Part shown: piece after piece, positions 1 through 7,832 of the stretch
Numbering within the stretch: position 1 is the stretch's first letter
How the letters are laid out: each line of letters opens with the position of its first letter
Assembly: GCA_002841295.1 (NCBI GenBank)
Contig: PHEU01000011.1
Location: 1 to 63,804, forward strand
Source of the DNA: Actinobacteria bacterium HGW-Actinobacteria-6
GTDB taxonomy: Bacteria > Actinomycetota > Coriobacteriia > Anaerosomatales > Anaerosomataceae
Reading direction: 5' to 3'
Length of the DNA: 63,804 bases
Made by a program: the position numbers and the translations under genes
Notes under the pieces: generated by a model
Database searches by the model: none
What the model was told of the DNA's origin: nothing
The model's input: the letters and a program-made list of their open reading frames with translations, nothing else

Positions 1-72
1 CTTCTTGCTCAGTTGTACGAGCTGGAAGACATCGGGTAGCGAGAAGTCCCTGAGATTGCCGCGAAGTGCCAT
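1..72 (-). CDS. DUF4388 domain protein, N-terminal fragment
   Basis: Reading leftward from an ATG at 72, 24 codons are visible before the window ends. They begin MALRGNLRDFSLPDVFQLVQ, the typical opening of DUF4388 (PatA N-terminal-like) domains, with the GNL..FSL.D..QL pattern. Such proteins occur in bacterial gene sets for polarity, gliding and pilus regulation, often beside roadblock/LC7 proteins, and one lies just upstream here. The C-terminal part lies outside the window, so the full architecture is unknown. It is likely co-transcribed with the roadblock gene, which ends 39 bases upstream. Confidence 0.7.
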   Translation of the reverse strand, partial: MALRGNLRDFSLPDVFQLVQLSKK

Positions 73-111
73 CGGCCTGGTACTTGCCTTTCCCCCGGAG
101 AGCCGGGCGTT

Positions 112-720
112 TTAGCCGAGGACCTCGGCGATATTTGCAGCAGCGGCCCGCATGTCGTAAATGACGAGGCCAAGTTTTGCATTGGCGTCGGCCATCACCG
201 TAAGAACGGCTCGATCCCCTGCCGCCATCAAAAGCACGTAGCCGTTGTCACCTTCGATAAACACCTGTGAGAGATGTCCTCGGCCAAGTTCAGCGGCGGC
301 CCGCTCGCCAAGCCCGAGAATCGCTGCGGACATCGCGCCCACTCGATCAGGCTGCATGCTCGCTGGCAGCGCTGATGCCATCGTGAAACCGTCGAGGCTT
401 ACCAGCGCTGCGGCCTGGATATCGGTATCTTCCTGCATGAGGTGATTCAAGGCCGAGGCAAGACGCTCCTCGCGAGTCGCCTGACGAACAGTGGCGTCCG
501 GCCTGGCAACGACCACTGGCGACGGAGCGACGGGTGCGTCCTGGGGCGCGAACGTCGAATGAGGCACCGAGGCAGGCGCCACTGGCGCCATGGGTGCAGG
601 CGCAGAAGGCTGTAGTACTTGAGTAGGAGGTACGACAACCGGTGCGGTCAGCAAATCGTCGTCGAGCGAGTCATCGTCCGCGTCTGAGATGAAGTAGTCC
701 CCGATACCCTTATCCACCAT
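112..720 (-). CDS. Roadblock/LC7 domain protein
   Basis: This 202-residue protein has a low-complexity Pro/Ala/Val-rich stretch at about residues 25-75 and a C-terminal roadblock/LC7 domain at about 80-200. The domain follows the usual pattern, with LVSLDGF at its first strand, SAAILGLGERAAAELGRG along its helix and VIYDMRAAAANIAEVL at the end. Roadblock proteins in bacteria commonly act as partners of small MglA-type GTPases or as regulators of motility and polarity. No GTPase gene is visible in the window. The neighbours (a DUF4388 protein after it, the PilB ATPase gene before it) suggest a role in controlling type IV pili; that is inference. The start at 720 has an AGGAG-type site about 10 bases upstream. 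Confidence 0.85.
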   Translation of the reverse strand: MVDKGIGDYFISDADDDSLDDDLLTAPVVVPPTQVLQPSAPAPMAPVAPASVPHSTFAPQDAPVAPSPVVVARPDATVRQATREERLASALNHLMQEDTDIQAAALVSLDGFTMASALPASMQPDRVGAMSAAILGLGERAAAELGRGHLSQVFIEGDNGYVLLMAAGDRAVLTVMADANAKLGLVIYDMRAAAANIAEVLG

Positions 721-861
721 CGATCTTCAACTCCTGTTGCGTCTGGCGCACGTAAGCGCCCTGATGGCACGCGACGGAAGTCCTGATGGACCCCCGGCCC
801 CCTCAGTTTCGCACGTCACGCACACTGGCACAACACGAAAGGCGTGCGTGCGCTATATGAA

Positions 862-2535
862 TCACACAACAACTCGAAGTACTTCTTCGATAGACGTCAC
901 ACCCGTGAGGACTTTGGCGAAGGCGTCGTCGCGAAGCGTGCGCATCCCGCCCGCAATCGCAATGCGCTTGATATCGTCACCTGAGGCATGATTCACGCAC
1001 GCGCGCTCGATCTCTTCGCTAACAGTCATGACTTCGTGGATTCCCATTCGACCTTTGTATCCGATGCCGCCACACCTCTTGCAGCCGACTGCGCGATAGA
1101 GTGTGGGTATCTTGTCTGGATCGTACGGGAATCCGACTCGATCAAGCGCCTCCGGCGTGGGGGTGTACGCCTCTTTGCACTCAGGGCAGAGACGACGCCC
1201 GAGGCGCTGTGCCAGCACACAGTTGATCGCAGACGCCGAGAGAAACGGCTCCACACCCATCTCGGTCAGGCGGGTCAGCGCTGACGGCGCGTCGTTGGTA
1301 TGCAACGTGGAGAGCACGAGGTGACCGGTTAGAGCAGCCTCAATGGCAATGGTGGCGGTCTCCTTGTCTCGAATCTCACCGATCATGACGACGTCGGGGT
1401 CCTGACGAAGGATCGACCGCAAAGCCGCCGCGAACGTAAGTCCCGCCTTCTCGTTCACGTGCACCTGCGACAGTCCCTCAAGCCGATACTCAACCGGGTC
1501 TTCAACGGTGATGAGGTTGACCGTCGGACTGGTCGTCTTATTGATCGCGGCGTACAGCGTAGTGGACTTACCTGAACCGGTAGGACCGGTTACGAGGATG
1601 CAGCCGTACGGCTTGTCAAGTGCGGCGAGCAACCGCGTAATCGGCTCTTCCGAGAATCCAAGATCCTCAAGCGACAACATGATCGAGTCTTTGCGCAGCA
1701 GACGCATAACACACATCTCGCCGTTGACGGCAGGCAACACGGCCACGCGGAAGTCGACTGACTTTCCCTCAAGAACGACACCAAATCGGCCGTCTTGCGG
1801 GACGCGCTTCTCGGCGATATCCATTCCCGAGGCAATCTTGATTCGACTGAGTAGCTGCCGGTGGAGTTTTCCCGGGCTCCGCATGACTTCCTGGCACACA
1901 CCGTCAATGCGATAGCGAACCCGGAGTTCGTCCTCGAGCGGCTCGACGTAGATATCGCCGGCTCCCTGTCGAATCGCCTCCGTGATGATCAGGTTCATCA
2001 ACTTGGCGACAGGCGCCTCTTCTTCCTCGGCGGCTTCCTCTGCTTCCCTATCGGCTTCCGCAGATCCACCATCGATATCGCCGACCATCTGATCGACGTT
2101 CTGGTTCATGGTGGCGAACTTCTCAACGATAGCGATGACATCGCTCTCAGTTGCCACAACCGGACGAATTTCATAGCCGGTAACGATTCTCAGGTCGTCG
2201 ATGGCAAAGATGTTAGCCGGGTCTGCCATCGCGACAACAAGCTCGTCGTCTTGAATCTTGATTGGCAGAACCATATGACGGCGTGCGAGATCGTTCGACA
2301 GGAGCATCGCGGCGGCGGGATCGATCTCATAGCCCGCGAGATCCACAAAATCGAGTCCCATACTGGTCGCAACCGCTTGAGCGACTTCAGTTTCAGTCGT
2401 GATCTTCTGATCAACCAATACCGCAGTGAGCGACCGTCCGTCCGTCACCGCAACGGCCGTCTCCATCTGTTCTTGTGTGATCAAACCCGACTGGACAAGC
2501 ACCTTGCCAAGTCGCTTGCCCGAGGCAGCGGTCAC
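862..2535 (-). CDS. pilB: Type IV pilus assembly / type II secretion ATPase (PilB/GspE family)
   Basis: This 557-residue hexameric ATPase drives extension of type IV pili or pseudopili at the inner membrane. An N-terminal MshEN/GspE-N domain spans about residues 5-140 and an acidic linker 155-173 joins it to the ATPase core. Walker A is GPTGSGKST at about 317-325, the Asp box includes EDPVEY, Walker B is IGEIRD at 385-390, and a His box follows (GHLVLSTLHTND). A zinc-binding tetracysteine is present as CPEC (450-453) and CKRC (485-488), typical of PilB/GspE and absent from PilT. The GTG start lies in a GTGA overlap with the stop of aroE, so the two are translationally coupled. No pilT, pilC or pilin gene follows in this window. 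Confidence 0.93.
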   Translation of the reverse strand: MTAASGKRLGKVLVQSGLITQEQMETAVAVTDGRSLTAVLVDQKITTETEVAQAVATSMGLDFVDLAGYEIDPAAAMLLSNDLARRHMVLPIKIQDDELVVAMADPANIFAIDDLRIVTGYEIRPVVATESDVIAIVEKFATMNQNVDQMVGDIDGGSAEADREAEEAAEEEEAPVAKLMNLIITEAIRQGAGDIYVEPLEDELRVRYRIDGVCQEVMRSPGKLHRQLLSRIKIASGMDIAEKRVPQDGRFGVVLEGKSVDFRVAVLPAVNGEMCVMRLLRKDSIMLSLEDLGFSEEPITRLLAALDKPYGCILVTGPTGSGKSTTLYAAINKTTSPTVNLITVEDPVEYRLEGLSQVHVNEKAGLTFAAALRSILRQDPDVVMIGEIRDKETATIAIEAALTGHLVLSTLHTNDAPSALTRLTEMGVEPFLSASAINCVLAQRLGRRLCPECKEAYTPTPEALDRVGFPYDPDKIPTLYRAVGCKRCGGIGYKGRMGIHEVMTVSEEIERACVNHASGDDIKRIAIAGGMRTLRDDAFAKVLTGVTSIEEVLRVVV

Positions 2536-3428
2536 GATTGATCCCCACCTTCGGATTCATACCGTGCAAGCGCGGCCTCGGCAGCCTGCCGCATCAAAGT
2601 GCGTGGTGCTCTCAACTGCGCGTTCTCGGTCCAGATGTCGATTGCCAAAGCCCCCTGAGCGACGAGCATGCCGAGTCCCCCGACCGCATGACTACCAGCG
2701 GCCTCAGCACCGGCAATCAATGCGGTGCGAGATGTGCAATAGACCATGTCGTAGACGGTCAGTCCCGAATGCAGCCACTCCACCGGCACCGGACTCTCGT
2801 CATCCGGCTTCATTCCCAAGGAGGTTGCATTCACGACGAGGTCGGCCTGGGCGATTGCAGCCTCGGCGCCTGTCGTTGGCGTTGTCGTTTCAAGCTCCAT
2901 GCCTCGCAGATAACGCGACACTCGCTCTTGAAGTACGCCCGCACGCTCCAAGTCCCGGTTCACGACTGTCAGGTGAGCAGCTTTGCCAAGAATGAAGCTA
3001 GCCACCGCAGCTCCAGCGGCACCCCCTGCCCCTAGGAGCACGACTCTCTTACCTTCCGGAACAAATTCCGTTTCTTCCGCAAGGGACTCAAGCAGGCCGC
3101 GGCTATCAGTGTTATAGCCGATGAGACGGCCATCAACGCAATGCACCGCATTAACCGCTCCAGCCATCTGCGCAAGCATCGCGACCTCGTCGCAAAGCTG
3201 GAGGATAGATTGCTTGTGCGGCATCGTCACGTTGAAGCCCACGAATGACAACGACCGAGCGGCGTCGGTGAAACGCACAAGGGCACCAGCATCGGGAACC
3301 GCCAAGGGAAGGTAGACCCAGTTGAGGCCCATCTCTTCGTAGGCAGCGTTGTGCATCGCCGGGGAAAGAGTGTGGTCGATCGGCCACCCGACGACACCGG
3401 CAGGGCGCGTACGTCCGTCGATCATCAC
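2532..3428 (-). CDS. aroE: Shikimate dehydrogenase
   Basis: This enzyme reduces 3-dehydroshikimate to shikimate with NADPH, the fourth step of the chorismate pathway. The 298-residue length is usual. The substrate-binding N-terminus reads GWPIDHTLSPAMHN, and the catalytic Lys lies in GFNVTMPHK. NTDSRG carries the catalytic Asp, and the Rossmann glycine motif is LLGAGGAAGAA. The start is either the GTG at 3428 or the ATG directly after it; AGGAG lies about 10 bases before the GTG. The gene overlaps yqeG upstream and pilB downstream. No other aro genes are in the window. Confidence 0.95.
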   Translation of the reverse strand: MMIDGRTRPAGVVGWPIDHTLSPAMHNAAYEEMGLNWVYLPLAVPDAGALVRFTDAARSLSFVGFNVTMPHKQSILQLCDEVAMLAQMAGAVNAVHCVDGRLIGYNTDSRGLLESLAEETEFVPEGKRVVLLGAGGAAGAAVASFILGKAAHLTVVNRDLERAGVLQERVSRYLRGMELETTTPTTGAEAAIAQADLVVNATSLGMKPDDESPVPVEWLHSGLTVYDMVYCTSRTALIAGAEAAGSHAVGGLGMLVAQGALAIDIWTENAQLRAPRTLMRQAAEAALARYESEGGDQS

Positions 3429-3952
3429 GTCGGGTCAACTCCTCTGTCTATGCGCTGCGATCCATCGGCTCGAGCGCCCCTCATTATCCTCGCCTCGAGC
3501 CTTCGCAGCAAAAGTGTGTGTGGGAGGTCGGTCTCAGAGAGCGGCAGCACCATGATCGTCATTGCGCCGACGATCTTCCCACCGAGCACATCCGTGAACA
3601 ACTGATCCCCAATGACAGCGCACCTGCGCGCCCGGACTCCGAGCTTGCGCGTCGCGAGCCAGAATGCGAACGGCAGCGGTTTGATTGCCTTGGCCACCAG
3701 GTCGAGTCCCAGCTCAGTGGCGACTATTCGAACCCGCTCATGCCAGTTGTTCGACACCAGACAGACTTTGAACCCGCGCTGCGACAAGCCGACAACCCAC
3801 TCGATAAGCTCCGGCGGAACCGAGTTGGTGTCTCTCGGCAGAATCGTGTTGTCGATGTCCAGTAGTAGCGCCTCGATCCCATCCGCCGCGAGCGCGTCCA
3901 GGTCGATGGCGTGCACGTCCGTGAGGTATCGATCGGGCGCAAGTAGCGGCAT
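3425..3952 (-). CDS. YqeG family HAD IIIA-type phosphatase
   Basis: This 175-residue protein is a cytoplasmic HAD-superfamily phosphatase of the YqeG type. Motif I is DIDNT, with the nucleophile and acid Asp residues, in the context ALLLDIDNTILPRD. Motif II Ser/Asn lies in VCLVSNNW, the conserved Lys in KAIKPLPFAF, and motif III in VIGDQLFTD. In Firmicutes YqeG commonly sits beside aroE and yqeH, and the aroE linkage is kept here. The physiological substrate is not known from sequence. The start ATG has GGAG 5 bases upstream, and the stop overlaps the aroE start. Confidence 0.9.
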   Translation of the reverse strand: MPLLAPDRYLTDVHAIDLDALAADGIEALLLDIDNTILPRDTNSVPPELIEWVVGLSQRGFKVCLVSNNWHERVRIVATELGLDLVAKAIKPLPFAFWLATRKLGVRARRCAVIGDQLFTDVLGGKIVGAMTIMVLPLSETDLPHTLLLRRLEARIMRGARADGSQRIDRGVDPT

Positions 3953-3963
3953 ATGACTCCGGT

Positions 3964-4557
3964 CTATTCCTCGTGTTCGAGGGGCTGGTCTCCAACAAGT
4001 GCATCCAGGCGATCGATCTCGGGCTGCAACTGCCGGGAGAGTTCAGTCTCGTCGGCAATGACGAAGATATTGTTGATGGCAGCGTAACCGTTGAGCTTCT
4101 CGAGGTCATCCGTCCAGCGCATCCCGGGCTGAATCGCAAGCTTCGCATAATCGACGGCACCCTTGTTGTCCTTCTTCAAGACAAGCAGCATCTGTGCATA
4201 GGACATGTGGAGAGTCCCGGAGTCTGGGACGTTCTCTGTCCCGACGCGGGCCATCGTGAGGCCCTCTTCAACCTTGCCGTTGCGCGCAAGAATCCATGCG
4301 CCGACATAGTACGGCTGGTCGAAAGTCGGATCCAGCCACTCGACCGCCGCGATAGAGCTCAACATGTAGCGCTGATCGTCTAGCGGGACATCGTGATAGT
4401 AGCCATGCAGAAGCGGGTCAATCCGGTTCCATAGCAGTGCGCCTGCGTAGCGCCGAACACCGGTCAGGTACGAAAGCGACGCACGGCCGACAACGGCGGT
4501 AGTATCAAACGCCGCTGCAAGGGCGATTTGAGCCCACTTCTCTTGTCGCATACTCAT
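3964..4557 (-). CDS. Hypothetical protein with TPR-like helices
   Basis: This is a protein of about 197 residues that I do not recognise as a named family. I chose the ATG at 4557 because it begins two bases after the stop of the upstream ABC permease; an in-frame extension to 4605 would overlap that gene. The middle and C-terminal parts read like tetratricopeptide helices: FDQPYYVGAWILARNGKVEEGL, then TLHMSYAQMLLVLKKDNKGA with alternating small and large residues. The N-terminus (ALAAAFDTTAVVGRAS) is modestly hydrophobic and could be a membrane anchor. Its place directly behind an ABC-2 exporter suggests an accessory role for that transporter, but this is inference. Confidence 0.7.
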   Translation of the reverse strand: MSMRQEKWAQIALAAAFDTTAVVGRASLSYLTGVRRYAGALLWNRIDPLLHGYYHDVPLDDQRYMLSSIAAVEWLDPTFDQPYYVGAWILARNGKVEEGLTMARVGTENVPDSGTLHMSYAQMLLVLKKDNKGAVDYAKLAIQPGMRWTDDLEKLNGYAAINNIFVIADETELSRQLQPEIDRLDALVGDQPLEHEE

Positions 4558-4559
4558 CG

Positions 4560-5297
4560 CTAGAGGTCCCGCCTGGAGAGGAGCAGCACGCCGACGCTCA
4601 GGCATGCGCCGGCGAAACCAACGAACACCACGACCATGCTCAGCATATAGACGAGCGGGACTCCACTGCCGTGGGCAACGGGATTGACCACATTGAACGC
4701 GTCAAGTGATGGATAGAACGGTCGCAGAGCCATTGCTCCCTCGCCACCTAGCAGTGTGCTCCTTGAGTGCCCGATGAAGAGCGCCGCAAGTGCCGCCGTA
4801 ACGACGACTACGGGGCCGGTCACCGACGACACTGCAACTGCGAACGCAGAGACGACTCCCATCTCAAACCACGTTGCGAGCGCACCCTCCCACAGTCGCC
4901 ACATGAGTTCGCCGTACGTGAAGTAGCCGACAACCATCTCGATCGCGGTGAACGCGACGATAGCGCCCGCCATTACTCCGAGAATTCCAAGCCAGGTGCC
5001 CACAAGATACTCCCACCGACTCACGCCCTTTGCGAGGACGTTGTACACGGTGCGCTTCTCCAACTCGGCAGGCACCCTGTTCGCAGCAAGAGACAGGACC
5101 ACTACGAGACCCGTGACGTACGACAGCGCAAGCGCAACCTCACGGAAAACTGCGCTCTCAACACCAAGACCGTAGTCGGGCAGCGAAGGAATCGCAAGCA
5201 CCAGCAGTGCCGCAAACCCGAGCACCACGTAGACGACCTTTCGGCGGAGACTGTCCATCATGACGGCTGTGGCGATAGGCCAGATACGCTTCATCAT
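4560..5297 (-). CDS. ABC-2 type transporter permease
   Basis: This 245-residue integral membrane protein has about six predicted hydrophobic segments, including VVYVVLGFAALLVLAI, VALALSYVTGLVVVLSLAA, LGILGVMAGAIVAFTAIEMV and a final MLSMVVVFVGFAGACLSVGV. The segment order resembles ABC-2 (NatB/CcmB-like) permeases. Its ATG overlaps the stop of the ATP-binding subunit, so the two form an exporter. The motif PAELEKRTVYNVLAKGVSRWEYLVG near residue 80 is typical of this family. The substrate cannot be told from sequence. Confidence 0.85.
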   Translation of the reverse strand: MMKRIWPIATAVMMDSLRRKVVYVVLGFAALLVLAIPSLPDYGLGVESAVFREVALALSYVTGLVVVLSLAANRVPAELEKRTVYNVLAKGVSRWEYLVGTWLGILGVMAGAIVAFTAIEMVVGYFTYGELMWRLWEGALATWFEMGVVSAFAVAVSSVTGPVVVVTAALAALFIGHSRSTLLGGEGAMALRPFYPSLDAFNVVNPVAHGSGVPLVYMLSMVVVFVGFAGACLSVGVLLLSRRDL

Positions 5298-6229
5298 GAC
5301 GCCACATCCTCTGTGTGCGCTGCCAGAAGGGCGGCGAAGTAGTCATCAAGCGACTCACGCTTTGGCGTAATCGCGGCAATCGTTCCGCCGGCCTCATCGA
5401 TAGCGTCGACGACGGCTCGCGTCTGCTCGGTCGGCATTGAGAAGACCCACATTCCGCCGGAAACCGCTATCTCCTCAGCGACAGAGACCACTTGAGGCGG
5501 GAGTTCCGCCATGTTCATCGCACGAACCGAAGTACGCCCGTCGACGTTGAGAAGCGCGTTTATGTCACCCTCGGCAGCAACCGAACCGCGATTGAGAATC
5601 GTGACCTGGTCGCAAACGGCCTCGACCTCGGAGAGCTGATGCGATGAGAGCAGCACCGTCACGCCCCTATCGCGAAGCTCGAGCATCAGGTTCCTGACAT
5701 CTCTCTGCCCCACCGGATCGAGCCCGGATGCTGGCTCGTCGAGGATGACAACCTCAGGATCGCCGAGCAATGCCTGGGCGATACCCAGGCGCTGAAGCAT
5801 GCCACGTGAGAACTTCGAGAGTTCGGTGCGCTCGGCGTCGGCCAGGCCAACGCGTGCGAGCAGCGCGGTCGTTCGCTCCGGTATCCGGGCAGCATCAACG
5901 CCCCCAAGCGACCCATAGAAGCGCATCGCTTGACGCGCGGTGAGATTGACCGGGAAGTACGGCTGTTCGGGCAGAAAACCAACACGACGCCTACCGGACG
6001 GACGAGTCGAGTCCATCCCGAGGACCTCGAACGTTCCGCCCGTTGGCCTTACGAGACCCAAGAGCATCTTCAGCGTTGTCGTCTTCCCGGCTCCATTCGG
6101 GCCAAGGAGCCCGTGAATCGTCCCAGACTCGACTTGGATGGAGACGTTCGACACCGCAGTGCGCTTAGGCTTCCCCGGTGTCGAGTACACCTTGCGAGCG
6201 CCCTGCACGCTGATAGCAGCATCCGCCAT
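5294..6229 (-). CDS. ABC transporter ATP-binding protein
   Basis: This is the 311-residue nucleotide-binding subunit paired with the permease that follows it. Walker A is GPNGAGKTT near residue 42, the Q-loop lies around VGFLPEQPYF, the signature is LSKFSRGMLQR, Walker B is VVILDEPASGLDP, and the switch His is in LLSSHQLSEVEAVCDQ. After the ATPase core, about 90 C-terminal residues (from DVDGRTSVRA onward) form the extension common to DrrA/CcmA-like ABC-2 exporters. It sits between mltG and the permease and probably belongs to the same transcription unit. Confidence 0.92.
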   Translation of the reverse strand: MADAAISVQGARKVYSTPGKPKRTAVSNVSIQVESGTIHGLLGPNGAGKTTTLKMLLGLVRPTGGTFEVLGMDSTRPSGRRRVGFLPEQPYFPVNLTARQAMRFYGSLGGVDAARIPERTTALLARVGLADAERTELSKFSRGMLQRLGIAQALLGDPEVVILDEPASGLDPVGQRDVRNLMLELRDRGVTVLLSSHQLSEVEAVCDQVTILNRGSVAAEGDINALLNVDGRTSVRAMNMAELPPQVVSVAEEIAVSGGMWVFSMPTEQTRAVVDAIDEAGGTIAAITPKRESLDDYFAALLAAHTEDVAS

Positions 6230-6233
6230 GGAC

Positions 6234-7406
6234 TTACGGCACCACCTCTCGTGACTTCTCTTTAGCTTCCAGAAAATCTTTCAGATTGGTTGTGAACGTA
6301 TGTGAGCCGTCCGTATCGGTCAGGACGTAGTACAAGTACTTGGTATCGGCCGGCCGCGCTGCTGCCTCAAGCGAAGCCAGCCCGGGGCTGGAAATCGGGC
6401 CCACGGGAAGACCATCGTACATGTACGTATTGTACGGGCTGTCGATACGAAGATGTCGGTTCAGAAGGCGTGGACGCGTACCCGGAAGGATGTACTCGAT
6501 CGTTGCGTCGATTTCCAGGCGCATGCCCTTCGCAAGCCTGTTGTAGATGACCGAGGACACAAGCGCTCTCTCATCAGCGACACGGGCTTCTCTCTCGATC
6601 ATCGATGCCAGGATCACTACATCGTGAGGGCTCAGGTTCTTACTCGCAGCGTACGACAGGTCAACGGTGGCGAATTCCCTCGCAAACTGCGAGAGCATCA
6701 TCGCGATCACTTCGCGGGGAGTTGCATTCTCCGGTATCTGATAAGTCTTTGGGAACAGATAGCCCTCAAGTGAACCTGTCTGGACGTCTTCAAGGAATGG
6801 GTAGTCGGCAGTGAACTCAGCTGCCTTCTTGAGCGCCAACTCGCTGAACTCAGCCGCAGGGATTCCGGCGCTGGTATCAAGCCGCTCAGCAATCTGCTCG
6901 ACCGTGAATCCCTCGGGAATAGTGACCTTCGTGTACTCGATACCGGGTCCGACAACAAGCACCTCGATGACCGAGCTGATAGACATACCGGTCTCGAATT
7001 CATAAACGCCCGGGCGCAGCTTGCCATCTACACCTTCGATGCGAGCACGGAGCCTGAACATGGAGGAGTTGTCGATAACGGCGGTGCTCGCAAGCAGGTT
7101 CGCGATGGTCTTGGTGTCTGAACCATCCAAGACCTCGACTTGTACCGGCAGACCAGCGGCTACAGACGATTGCGGTCGGATGAGCAAACTCCAGACACCA
7201 TATGCAGGAATACCAATCGCTATGAGAATACCGACCGTGATAGCGACCGCACGAAGTGTCCACGTTCGATTGCGGATGTCTTCGGGTGTCACAACTGCCG
7301 AGACTCCGGGCCCGGGCGCTGACGGTACCTCAACAGGAATATCCCGGTCGCGCTGGGACGGCGAAGGATTACCTCGAGTCGCGCCTTTGCCACCTCGAGC
7401 GCTCAT
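6234..7406 (-). CDS. mltG: Endolytic murein transglycosylase MltG
   Basis: This enzyme cleaves nascent peptidoglycan glycan strands and is thought to end strand elongation at the membrane. The 390-residue protein has a cytoplasmic tail of about 50 residues rich in Pro and charged residues. One membrane segment follows at about 51-73 (LRAVAITVGILIAIGIPAYG), then a YceG domain. GYLFPKTY is the conserved core motif, and ASMIERE carries the catalytic Glu (about residue 271 by comparison with E. coli MltG). YNRLAKGMRL and PYNTYMYDGLPVGPISSPG complete the signature. The ATG overlaps the ruvX stop (ATGA). The mltG-ruvX-alaS neighbourhood is common in Gram-positive bacteria. Confidence 0.95.
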   Translation of the reverse strand: MSARGGKGATRGNPSPSQRDRDIPVEVPSAPGPGVSAVVTPEDIRNRTWTLRAVAITVGILIAIGIPAYGVWSLLIRPQSSVAAGLPVQVEVLDGSDTKTIANLLASTAVIDNSSMFRLRARIEGVDGKLRPGVYEFETGMSISSVIEVLVVGPGIEYTKVTIPEGFTVEQIAERLDTSAGIPAAEFSELALKKAAEFTADYPFLEDVQTGSLEGYLFPKTYQIPENATPREVIAMMLSQFAREFATVDLSYAASKNLSPHDVVILASMIEREARVADERALVSSVIYNRLAKGMRLEIDATIEYILPGTRPRLLNRHLRIDSPYNTYMYDGLPVGPISSPGLASLEAAARPADTKYLYYVLTDTDGSHTFTTNLKDFLEAKEKSREVVP

Positions 7407-7828
7407 TGATCCTCAGACCTCCGCAAGCCATCAAGATACGACTGCAAAATGATAGATGCTGCGACCATATCAAGCTTCCCTCGTTGCCGTTTCGTGTTGA
7501 CTCCGGCGTCTCCCATTGCGCGGGAGGCTGTTGCCGAGGATAGACGCTCATCGACATACGTCACACTCAGAGCGAGTGTCTTGCCAAGCCGATCCCCCAC
7601 GGCGCGCACCGACGCCGCCTGCGGGCCCTCTGATCCGTTCATGCTGAGTGGCAATCCAACGACGAGCCCACCGACTTCGTAGTCATCAACAATCATCTTT
7701 AGGGGGCGCACGTCGCGGTTAAGAGCGCGCGCGTCGAGAACAGCCACCGGAGAAGCAATTGTCTGCGCGGGGTCGGAAACCGCGACTCCCACGCGTGCTT
7801 TGCCTATATCGAGGCCAATAAGCCTCAT
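7403..7828 (-). CDS. ruvX: Holliday junction resolvase-like RuvX (YqgF)
   Basis: This 141-residue protein has an RNase H fold. Family members have been linked to pre-16S rRNA 5-prime end maturation and to Holliday junction resolution. The start ATG at 7828 gives the usual opening MRLIGLDIGKARVGVAVSD, with the first catalytic Asp in LDIGKARVG. GLPLSMNGSEGP and VDERLSSATASRAM are the other family motifs, and KLDMVAASIILQ carries the final Asp. A longer in-frame reading upstream would run into alaS and is unlikely. It lies 4 bases after alaS and overlaps mltG. Confidence 0.93.
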   Translation of the reverse strand: MRLIGLDIGKARVGVAVSDPAQTIASPVAVLDARALNRDVRPLKMIVDDYEVGGLVVGLPLSMNGSEGPQAASVRAVGDRLGKTLALSVTYVDERLSSATASRAMGDAGVNTKRQRGKLDMVAASIILQSYLDGLRRSEDQ

Positions 7829-7832
7829 GACG

